Of a DNA stretch of 22,895 bases, positions 14,743 to 21,384 are shown in pieces. The DNA lies in IMG/VR virus record IMGVR_UViG_3300006920_000267, positions 1 to 22,895 of that record, one strand, 5' to 3'. Every line of letters starts with the position of its first letter. The stretch's first letter is position 1. Source of the stretch: a virus. Both the position numbers and the translations under genes were made by a program. The notes beneath the pieces are model-generated. The model ran no database searches. It was not told the origin of the DNA and saw only the letters and a program-made list of their open reading frames with translations.

Positions 14743-15134
14743 GCTATATCTCCGGTATCTGGTACAGCTTGCAGTACAAGTACGTAGTCCCTGTAGTCAG
14801 TATCTAGGACGCTACCTGTCCAGTCCAAGACTGAAGACACGAAGTACTTTCTAATACCTATGGTTGTAGTGTCAGCAGAGGTTGGCGTGTAGTCGTCCAC
14901 TGTACGCAGGGTGTCCTTGGTGGAGAACAGTTTTGCATCTTTTAGGGTAAACCCTTGTGGGGCGTTGATCTGTTGTGCAGCTTGTTTAGTGTATGGTTGC
15001 AAATCCCCTACCACAGTTATTGGTATATCCGCTAACTCTACCCAATTGTCATCAGCATCTATAAACCCACTTCCAGCTACTTTCCTACTTATGGTTAGAG
15101 TAGTTGTATCGAATAAACTTTTATACTTCCTCAT
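14739..15134 (-). CDS. Head-tail connector protein, unnamed family
   Basis: This 131-residue protein lies in the neck cluster with four-base overlaps on both sides. It is beta-rich, with DTTTLTISRKVAGSGFIDAD at the start and a 'TVVGDLQPYTKQAAQ' segment typical of small head-closure or stopper-type proteins, and ends in DYRDYVLVLQAVPD. Position between the gp10-like protein and the terminator protein suggests a stopper or head completion protein. I cannot assign a specific family. Confidence 0.62.
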   Translation of the reverse strand: MRKYKSLFDTTTLTISRKVAGSGFIDADDNWVELADIPITVVGDLQPYTKQAAQQINAPQGFTLKDAKLFSTKDTLRTVDDYTPTSADTTTIGIRKYFVSSVLDWTGSVLDTDYRDYVLVLQAVPDTGDIA

Positions 15135-15601
15135 AGAACCCCTTTCTTAACTACCTTAGCTGTGCTCGTCTTTCTAGCTGTGTGGTCTCTCAGCTCGCCA
15201 GTGTCTACGAGAGGATCTGGGTTTCCGTCGTGGGCATGAAGTCTAGCGTCACCGAATAAGCTAACTATCCTCTTTACTTGTACCTTTCCTAGGGAATCTA
15301 GTAGCCCCTCTAAGTTGTAATCACCACTCCCTGTAAGCCACGCCCCTAGTACCTTAAGTATCTCGGCGTCTTTACCAGCGGGATACACTGCATTAGTTAG
15401 TGCCAACACATCTCTTGGTGTCACTCCGTTTTGTCCAGTGGCGTGGTATTTGGCTAGCTCTGGGTAAGTCATGCCAGCAGTAGGGTGTTGCCCTTGTGAT
15501 TGGAACCAACCCATATCAACATACTTTCCATCAACCTTGGCTATGTCTTTCATGTCTTGTTGGAAGGTCTTACCAACAGCAATAAGTTTTCCGGTTATCA
15601 T
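15131..15601 (-). CDS. HK97 gp10-like / virion morphogenesis neck protein
   Basis: The 156-residue protein has the gp10/gpS-like C-terminal signature 'NPDPLVDTGELRDHTA' (about 127-142), which in such proteins reads 'N.PL.DTG.LR.S'. The N-terminal half contains VDGKYVDMGWFQSQG and YPELAKYHATGQNGVTPRD, where a YPEL-A.YH.fG-type segment is also usual for this family. These act in tail completion or head-tail joining. The start is 3 bases from the upstream stop and the end overlaps the next gene by four bases. Confidence 0.75.
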   Translation of the reverse strand: MITGKLIAVGKTFQQDMKDIAKVDGKYVDMGWFQSQGQHPTAGMTYPELAKYHATGQNGVTPRDVLALTNAVYPAGKDAEILKVLGAWLTGSGDYNLEGLLDSLGKVQVKRIVSLFGDARLHAHDGNPDPLVDTGELRDHTARKTSTAKVVKKGVL

Positions 15602-15604
15602 GGC

Positions 15605-16021
15605 TTACTCTTCGTATATTTCAGGAACTGTAACTAGATCCCCGACATTCCCGTATAGTCCGAAAGCGTTGTTAGCTTTTAGGTTGTACCCGCCGTTTGG
15701 CAGTAGTGGGCAAAGATCAGCTAGGCTGTCCACATACCTGTCCCATAATTCATCAGCAGAGTGGTCGAAGAATTCTATCTCTCTTCCATGGCTCTTCTCC
15801 CTTCTTACTGAACCACCGGAGATGGCTGCTTTGGCTTTGTTAGCTAAGGCGCACACACGAAGTGTTTTGCATACCACCTCGTCGTAGTACACATCGTCAT
15901 CACCAACTTTAGAAATTACACTCTCATATTGACGTACTATCTGTGACTCTGTTAAGATATTCTCATCTGGTAAGTAGAGATAAATATCATCAAGCAGGTC
16001 TGATCTGTTAATAACTGCCAT
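15605..16021 (-). CDS. Head-tail adaptor (gp6/DUF4054-like)
   Basis: The 138-residue protein is the first gene after the capsid terminator. It is mostly helical with a loop, as expected of adaptors that bind the portal: NRSDLLDDIYLYLPDENILT (5-24), a 'DEVVCKTLRVCALANKAKAA' helix, then SHGREIEFFDHSADELWDRY with the familiar '.E......W..Y...L' adaptor style. The C-terminus is Gly/Asn-rich. AGGAAA lies about 8 bases before the ATG at 16021. Confidence 0.6.
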   Translation of the reverse strand: MAVINRSDLLDDIYLYLPDENILTESQIVRQYESVISKVGDDDVYYDEVVCKTLRVCALANKAKAAISGGSVRREKSHGREIEFFDHSADELWDRYVDSLADLCPLLPNGGYNLKANNAFGLYGNVGDLVTVPEIYEE

Positions 16022-16054
16022 TGTTTTTCCTAGTCAAATATAATTTCCAAAATT

Positions 16055-16080
16055 GATAAGCAGGGTTTCCCCTGCCTATC
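16055..16080 (-). terminator. Hairpin terminator after the major capsid gene
   Basis: On the minus strand GATAGGCAGGG pairs with CCCTGCTTATC (11 bp including one G-U pair) around a GAAA tetraloop, followed by AATTTTGG. The GNRA loop and long GC-rich stem make it one of the strongest hairpins here, placed 9 bases after the capsid stop codon. The T-tract is short, so read-through into the neck and tail genes is likely and would give a capsid-biased expression ratio. Confidence 0.72.
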
Positions 16081-16088
16081 GTCTTCTA

Positions 16089-17177
16089 TTAGGTAGAAGA
16101 AGTAAATTCAACAATAAGTTCTGGGTTACGGTTTAGATATAAGCGGTTAGACTCAATCTCGGTTGTAACACCAGTACGAATACCAGCTTCGGTGAACATA
16201 TACATTGCCTCAGCTTCGGTGTTTACGATACCACGAACCATGGCAGGAGCCAGTTCGATAGTGAAGGTATTACTAACACCAACTGGGAACATATAACCAT
16301 CGTCATCACCGATCATCTTAGAACCACCGATGATAGTAGCTCCGTAGTTGATGATAGTTATGCCAGCTTCAGAGTCGAAGTTATCATATCGGAATGCACC
16401 GTCAGTGATAGTTGGCAAAGCCATAGATGCCAAGTCAAGGCTGTTCATCAAAGGACGACCTAAACCAAGGTTAGCTTGTAGCTCCCACAATTTACCGAAC
16501 AGTACATCACCACAGACGAGGACAATACCAGAAGCATCTTTACCAGCTTCGCCAAGTTTCTGTTCAATAAGCTTACGCTTAGCTGCTAAGGTTGTACGAG
16601 TTTCGAGAATGTCCTTAGTAGCCAACAAGAGGTCAGTTGCTGCTGGACGCGAACTACCAGTAAGAACTGTAGAATAGTCGTAAGCAGTGAATGGGCCACC
16701 AGCTAAATAGTTAGCATCAGACACAAGTAGAGTAGCCATACCAACTTCATTCAAAAGATCGAAAGCGTCCAGAGCTTTCCCTTGCTGCAAACCAACAACA
16801 TAGTCCTCAGTCATTAACTCACTAGTGCCACCGTTTGGAACACGCTTACCATCGTAATCTTGTGGTAATACGTTGTACACAAGACCAAATGATGGGATTG
16901 CAAATGCCTCTTGGTGTGGCTTATCCTTCTTGAGGTCAGGGCCACGCTCTGAGTAACTTTTACCGCCAGGGATCTGAGCAGTAACAGGAACAACGTCATA
17001 CAAGAAACTACGGGTACGGTGCGTATTAACAGCAGGGGTCATCAGGGAGGTCAATAAACGGGGCTTATTGATAAATTTAAAATCACCCTCTACACGATCA
17101 GTTAGAGTGAAGTTATGTCCACCAGACAGCTCTTTAAAGAGCTGGGCGGAGCTTGAGTTGATAGATAATTTATTCAT
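16089..17177 (-). CDS. Major capsid protein (lambda gpE-like)
   Basis: The 362-residue protein has the size and layout of gpE-type capsid proteins with an HK97 fold: an N-terminal arm with FINKPRLLTSLMTPAVNTHR, VPVTAQIPGGKSYSERGPDL, then the spine helix region LLLATKDILETRTTLAAKRK, and the beta core 'GIVLVCGDVLFGKLWEL'. The C-terminus has APAMVRGIVNTEAEAMYMFT and ends with RLYLNRNPELIVEF. It sits after the scaffold/protease and decoration genes and is followed by two stops (TAA TAG) and a terminator. Its Shine-Dalgarno AAGGA lies 11 bases before the ATG, overlapping the upstream stop. Confidence 0.85.
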   Translation of the reverse strand: MNKLSINSSSAQLFKELSGGHNFTLTDRVEGDFKFINKPRLLTSLMTPAVNTHRTRSFLYDVVPVTAQIPGGKSYSERGPDLKKDKPHQEAFAIPSFGLVYNVLPQDYDGKRVPNGGTSELMTEDYVVGLQQGKALDAFDLLNEVGMATLLVSDANYLAGGPFTAYDYSTVLTGSSRPAATDLLLATKDILETRTTLAAKRKLIEQKLGEAGKDASGIVLVCGDVLFGKLWELQANLGLGRPLMNSLDLASMALPTITDGAFRYDNFDSEAGITIINYGATIIGGSKMIGDDDGYMFPVGVSNTFTIELAPAMVRGIVNTEAEAMYMFTEAGIRTGVTTEIESNRLYLNRNPELIVEFTSST

Positions 17178-17191
17178 TATTTACGTAGTCC

Positions 17192-17701
17192 TTAAGAAAC
17201 GAAAGTTGGAGTTACAACAGTAGCGTCAACGATGCCAGCGATACCTTGTTTCTCTAGTTGTAGTAAGAAAGCTGCTTTCTGTGCAGTAAGTGCAGCAGTT
17301 ACAGAAGAAGCGCCATCAACATCAGTTACAGCCCAGTCAATTTGGTCTGTCTTAACAGAGGCGGGGCCACGAAACATAACAGTTAACTCGATACCACCAG
17401 AGCCAACAGTAACATCGTCTACGCTCTCACCGAAACCAGCACGACTACCAACAACAATACCGACAGCAGCACCATCAGGGGCATTTGAATCAGTAGTCAA
17501 AGCAGAGATTAGAGTGGTGTTCGTATAGAAGATAAAAGCATCCGAGTCGTTCCAGATTACAGGTAGTCCGATAGGATCGAAAACTGCATCAGTGGCATTC
17601 TCTACAGTAAGACGAGCACAGGAGAACTGCACTCCGTGAACGTCAGTGAAACCACCAACGTAGTCGCTTACCATTTTTCGTGAAGTGTCTAAAGTAGGCA
17701 T
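17192..17701 (-). CDS. Head decoration protein candidate (gpD-position)
   Basis: The 169-residue protein lies between the scaffold/protease gene and the capsid gene, the position of lambda gpD-like decoration proteins. It is beta-rich and low in charge: VIWNDSDAFIFYTNTTLIS, NAPDGAAVGIVVGSRAGFGE, GGIELTVMFRGPASV, with a C-terminal helix (AALTAQKAAFLLQLEKQG). I do not recognise a named family. Its gap to the capsid gene is 14 bases, and it ends just before the capsid Shine-Dalgarno. A capsid-stabilising role is inferred from position. Confidence 0.6.
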   Translation of the reverse strand: MPTLDTSRKMVSDYVGGFTDVHGVQFSCARLTVENATDAVFDPIGLPVIWNDSDAFIFYTNTTLISALTTDSNAPDGAAVGIVVGSRAGFGESVDDVTVGSGGIELTVMFRGPASVKTDQIDWAVTDVDGASSVTAALTAQKAAFLLQLEKQGIAGIVDATVVTPTFVS

Positions 17702-17707
17702 TATTAA

Positions 17708-19144
17708 TTATTCCTTGATGGTCTTGTTACGGTTTGATTGACGTTGGGCTAGAGTACCCTCTTCAACTTTAGCTGGTTCAACAGGATCTGCGGAGCCGTG
17801 CTCTTTTTGAAGTTGCTTAGCTAACTCATTCTCTACAACAGCTTCTTTACCTTCTAGCGACTTCTCTAGGGCAGACTTAGCAGCTTCAACCTCAGTTACC
17901 TTAGCTTCGTAGGCTTCTACAAGAGAGTCTAATGCTTTAGTTACAGAGGTTACAGCTTCGTCAGAAAGCTCTACAAGAGTAGATGTAAGACTGTCTATAG
18001 TTTCGTCAGCCAAGCCATATTTAGCTAGTTGTTTTTCTAGTTCAGTAGTTTTACCTACGTTGGCTAGTTTCTTTTCAAGATCTGCGATTTTCTGTAATAG
18101 TTCATCAGACATATCGGTTTCTTTTCCTTTGTTTAAGTTTTCATTATCTACCCCTGAAATAACTTCCTCTGATTTTTCAGAGGTAGATGGGGTCGGTTCA
18201 CTTACACCCTCAGATAGTTTCTTATCTAGGGGTACAAATTCTTCTTCAAGATCTTCTAACAGATCTTCTTGTTCTTTGTTTAAGGTATTCATCGTAAGAC
18301 CTTTTACTAAATAGAACTCATTTTTCAAGGAGGCCGCACCACCTACAGATGGGTCTGTATAGGCTAAGTGGCTCTTCTTTGCTAAGAAGCTGAAGTTCTT
18401 TATTAGGCGTTTAGCTTTAGCCTTTCCTTTAAGCTCTTCAAACTCACTTTTAACAAACTCAACCTCACCATCAGCTCCGATAGAGACACCAGATAAACGT
18501 CCCTCTACACGTGCCTTGAAGACTTTAGGACTATTGAACTTAATTTCAACTAGCGGCTGGAGAGCTGGAACTTTAGAATCCCCAAGCATACCTTCCTTCT
18601 CATTAACCCACGCTTTAACTATAGAGAATGATTTGGTTTTATGTTTGTGGAAAAGAGATGGTTGAATAATTCCTTTCTCGTTACCTTCGTTAAAAGCTTT
18701 AACTAGGTTGTGGACAGCCTGCTCATCTTTGTAGGCGTCACCATGACCATCAACTTCACCGTAGGCTATATACAGAGGTTCTATAACTGTATTGGCTTCC
18801 TCATCAAACTGCTTGATAATATGCTCTTCCAACACACCAGATGTGTCTCCAAAAAAGAAATCTAACACATCGGATAATTTCTTCTCAACAGCACTACGTT
18901 CTGGGGCAGGGGAATAGACAGTTTCTTTTAGAACCTCTTCCTTACTCTCTGTGTCTATAACGATCTTGCCGCCAGTCATAGAGTACTTAAATCTGTAGTT
19001 CTCTACACCATCTTCTTCCCAATTCCTGACGTACAGGTATTCGTCATCGTAGTTAACTACGCTTCCATTACCAAGTGATTCAGAGTACGAGAGATCTTCC
19101 AATTGGTTTCGGAAATCATTGGCCGTTTGTTTAGTTAGCTTCAT
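17708..19144 (-). CDS. XkdF-type prohead protease fused to a coiled-coil scaffold
   Basis: The 478-residue protein has two parts. Residues about 122-270 resemble the XkdF serine protease family: GEVDGHGDAY (129-138) near the N-terminus, LFHKHKT (164-170) with histidines H166 and H168, and LSGVSIG (217-223) with Ser-221 as the likely nucleophile. Residues 285-478 are Glu/Lys-rich, with coiled-coil helices (SDELLQKIADLEKKLANVG, VTEVEAAKSALEKSLEGKE), as in head scaffolds. The in-frame ATG at 18292 (M285) has AAAGG 7 bases upstream and could start a separate scaffold, as lambda Nu3 does within gpC. The start and portal stop share four bases (ATGA). Residues 1-121 are acidic with no recognised domain. 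Confidence 0.78.
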   Translation of the reverse strand: MKLTKQTANDFRNQLEDLSYSESLGNGSVVNYDDEYLYVRNWEEDGVENYRFKYSMTGGKIVIDTESKEEVLKETVYSPAPERSAVEKKLSDVLDFFFGDTSGVLEEHIIKQFDEEANTVIEPLYIAYGEVDGHGDAYKDEQAVHNLVKAFNEGNEKGIIQPSLFHKHKTKSFSIVKAWVNEKEGMLGDSKVPALQPLVEIKFNSPKVFKARVEGRLSGVSIGADGEVEFVKSEFEELKGKAKAKRLIKNFSFLAKKSHLAYTDPSVGGAASLKNEFYLVKGLTMNTLNKEQEDLLEDLEEEFVPLDKKLSEGVSEPTPSTSEKSEEVISGVDNENLNKGKETDMSDELLQKIADLEKKLANVGKTTELEKQLAKYGLADETIDSLTSTLVELSDEAVTSVTKALDSLVEAYEAKVTEVEAAKSALEKSLEGKEAVVENELAKQLQKEHGSADPVEPAKVEEGTLAQRQSNRNKTIKE

Positions 19145-20793
19145 TTATCTACCTTGTCTTTTAATACCACTTCTTTAGTGGCCGTGTCGTAAAGAACATC
19201 TTGATCTTTGTGAGTATCAACAACCACATAATTTTTAATTACATCACCTTCAGCCAGTTGCTTGTTCTCAACATTAACTGTAGAGGCTGCACCACCTTGT
19301 TGACTACCTCCAGTGCCGCTAGTACCACCAGATTCCCCTGCCCTGCTTTGATCCTCTCCACTAAAGTCTAAGTCATCCAAACCATCAAGTGGAAGGCCGC
19401 ACCACTTATACACTTGCTCAGTGGCTTCTTTGGTGAGTCCACCAACGCTTTTAGCTCTTTGTATGAACTTCCCAGCTTCATCTAAGGATAATTGGTCAGG
19501 ATCTTTATAGACAAACTTTGGCAAGTCTTTGTAAGACCAGTCAATATTGTTAGCTGCCAAAAGTGCAGGAACTAACCTGTTCTCAAGTACGCTAACCTTA
19601 CTTAAGATGGCTTTCTCAATGATAAAGCTGTGTACAGTCCTGCCAGTTGTTGATAGGTTATAAGATGATGTTGTGTCACCTTGTCCTAGTATTAGGTATC
19701 CAGCACCAAATGCATTGTATATCTCTGTAGTCTTGTCTTTAATAATAGAGGAAGTGTCAAACTGCTTACCACTACCATCAATCCCAAGTAACTTAATATC
19801 ATACTCAAACTGAGTTGTGCTCCCCTCAGCTAAGTCCGAACTTAGTATGAAGTAGCTCTGCTTACCAGCGTGCATATTGGCTAACTGGTCTTGGTAAGCT
19901 GCATACTCCAGCTCATCTTGTGGGTATAAGTGGTCAGGGTCATTAGCCCTACGCATAAGCTCAGAAGGAACTCTTGCAATCGGGATACCACCAAAGTCTC
20001 TTGTAATACCAATTACTTGATACTGCGAGATAATCTCTTTTTCTTTCCAAGGACTAAAACAAGCAACAAGCGGTGACTTACCTTGTGGGTTGTTGTTAGT
20101 TGAGTTGTATGTGAAGTGTAATAAACTAGAAGCAGGTATAATCGGATACTTAGTAGAGTCTGTGCTATATCCGTGAAGCGCTTGCAGGTCTGTTATACTA
20201 CCAAGGTATGGTTTATCTCTTGGTTGGATTAAATAGTTAGTAGTCTTTAAGGGCTTCTGAACAACATGTGTCATGTTCCGTTGATCTTTGTCCCACATCC
20301 AAGCATAAACACTCTTCTGTGATCGTGGGCCTATTTGATCTATTACGTAACTACCTTTAAACTGTCCTGTAGTTGCTTTACGTATTGTCAGCTCACTTAG
20401 TGAGAAACCATACTTAATATCTGTATTAAAGTTCTCTACAGCACTAAGCCAAGTCTGCCCACGCATGTTGTTGATTGCGTAATTCATATACTCAGCTATA
20501 ACTTTACTTTTACGTGTGCCGCTGCTTACAAAACTCCCTTGAGCTAAAGCCAAAGTAACTAAAGTTTGTGTAAGGAACAGCGGGTTATACACACAAGGGT
20601 CTTGTTCCATTTGATCAAATGTGTCAAATATTTTAGGAACTTTCAACTCCTCTTTCTTTAGTTCATCGACAAAAGAAGAGGCAAGTTTTAGTTGTGGTTG
20701 GCCCACTGGAACAGTCGATGGTATTGCAGGGTTTGGCAGACTGTCAGTTTTCTCCAACTTCTGCTTAACACTATTTGTTTTCTTTGTAGTCAT
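19141..20793 (-). CDS. Portal protein (DUF935/Mu gp29-like)
   Basis: The 550-residue protein has the portal order: DPCVYNPLFLTQTLVTLALA (65-84), the core 'FNTDIKYGFSLSELTIRKA' (122-140), FKGSYVIDQIGPRSQKSV and 'FGAGYLILGQGD' with the following long helix. It ends in a Gly/Ser/Gln-rich tail (about 475-500), then VVVDTHKDQDVLY. The Shine-Dalgarno AGGA lies 6 bases before the ATG. Portals form the dodecameric DNA gateway and bind terminase. The terminase genes are not in the window and presumably lie to the right. It overlaps the protease gene by four bases. Confidence 0.85.
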   Translation of the reverse strand: MTTKKTNSVKQKLEKTDSLPNPAIPSTVPVGQPQLKLASSFVDELKKEELKVPKIFDTFDQMEQDPCVYNPLFLTQTLVTLALAQGSFVSSGTRKSKVIAEYMNYAINNMRGQTWLSAVENFNTDIKYGFSLSELTIRKATTGQFKGSYVIDQIGPRSQKSVYAWMWDKDQRNMTHVVQKPLKTTNYLIQPRDKPYLGSITDLQALHGYSTDSTKYPIIPASSLLHFTYNSTNNNPQGKSPLVACFSPWKEKEIISQYQVIGITRDFGGIPIARVPSELMRRANDPDHLYPQDELEYAAYQDQLANMHAGKQSYFILSSDLAEGSTTQFEYDIKLLGIDGSGKQFDTSSIIKDKTTEIYNAFGAGYLILGQGDTTSSYNLSTTGRTVHSFIIEKAILSKVSVLENRLVPALLAANNIDWSYKDLPKFVYKDPDQLSLDEAGKFIQRAKSVGGLTKEATEQVYKWCGLPLDGLDDLDFSGEDQSRAGESGGTSGTGGSQQGGAASTVNVENKQLAEGDVIKNYVVVDTHKDQDVLYDTATKEVVLKDKVDK

Positions 20794-20821
20794 TCTAATT
20801 CCTAGTGATTAGGGTTTGTTA

Positions 20822-21160
20822 TTAACAACTAAAAACAGTGAATGTTAAAGACCCAATGATTTTATTCTGACCTGCTGGAGTTAGGGAATTAAGACAAGCG
20901 TGGAACACACCAGAACCCTCTATATCACCCTTAGCTAACTCGTACTCAACGTACTCATTTATTACATAATCTACTGGGCCAGAGCCATCTTCATTATCCA
21001 AGGTCTTGTTTGTGGCACCAAGTACTAGGCCATCTGCCGCAGTGACAACTAGAATTGGAGTTAACCGGCCATCCCTGTAAACGTAAATAGAATTAGTGTT
21101 TAACGATATATCCTCGTTAGCAGTAATCCTAATGTAATTACCATATTCACCGTCTATCAT
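20822..21160 (-). CDS. Small beta-rich phage protein, unknown
   Basis: The 112-residue protein shares four bases (ATGA) with the repeat-protein gene and ends 28 bases before the portal start. It is beta-rich: YGNYIRITANEDISLNTNSI, then YVYRDGRLTPILVV, and NEYVEYELAKGDIEGSGV, with a C-terminal SLTFTVFSC. It has neither signal peptide nor membrane segment. Position before the portal suggests a virion or decoration accessory. No family is recognised. Confidence 0.55.
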   Translation of the reverse strand: MIDGEYGNYIRITANEDISLNTNSIYVYRDGRLTPILVVTAADGLVLGATNKTLDNEDGSGPVDYVINEYVEYELAKGDIEGSGVFHACLNSLTPAGQNKIIGSLTFTVFSC

Positions 21161-21375
21161 AGTTCACCTGAAAAGTTTAAATCTGAAAGTGTAGAGACAC
21201 CTGAAAAGTTTAAGTCTGAAAGTGCATGTATACCTGAGAAATTTAAGTCAGGTAGTAAGAACCCACCTGAGAAATTTAAATCCTCACCAACAATAATTAG
21301 TGAAGGGGCGCTTGTATAATCAACAAAAACGCCTTTTATTAAATAAGAATGACCTTCTGTGTAAATGTTGTACAT
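21157..21375 (-). CDS. Small protein with C-terminal 11-residue repeats
   Basis: The 72-residue protein has an unremarkable N-terminus (1-31) and then four copies of an 11-residue repeat at 32, 43, 54 and 65. Each begins DLNFSG and the last copy stops at EL. The copies are in frame and share one 33-base DNA unit. ATG at 21375 has AGG 6 bases upstream. It lies between the large fibre-like gene and the 112-residue protein and is probably co-translated with both. Function is unknown; the repeats could form a small beta solenoid or a binding array. Confidence 0.62.
   Translation of the reverse strand: MYNIYTEGHSYLIKGVFVDYTSAPSLIIVGEDLNFSGGFLLPDLNFSGIHALSDLNFSGVSTLSDLNFSGEL
21167..21282 (-). repeat. 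Four 33-base tandem repeats in the small repeat gene
   Basis: Four copies of a 17-base core CCTGARAARTTTAARTC (plus strand) start at 21167, 21200, 21234-21233 and 21266, that is at a constant spacing of 33 bases. Differences are mostly third-position changes, so the encoded DLNFSG is unchanged while the intervening five residues vary. Purifying selection on the hexapeptide is the simplest reading. Confidence 0.8.
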
Positions 21376-21384
21376 TGCGACCTA

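Noticed and set aside
16022-16054. TATATT -10-like box after the capsid terminator
   Set aside because: No acceptable -35 at 15-19 bases upstream, since that space is the hairpin stem.
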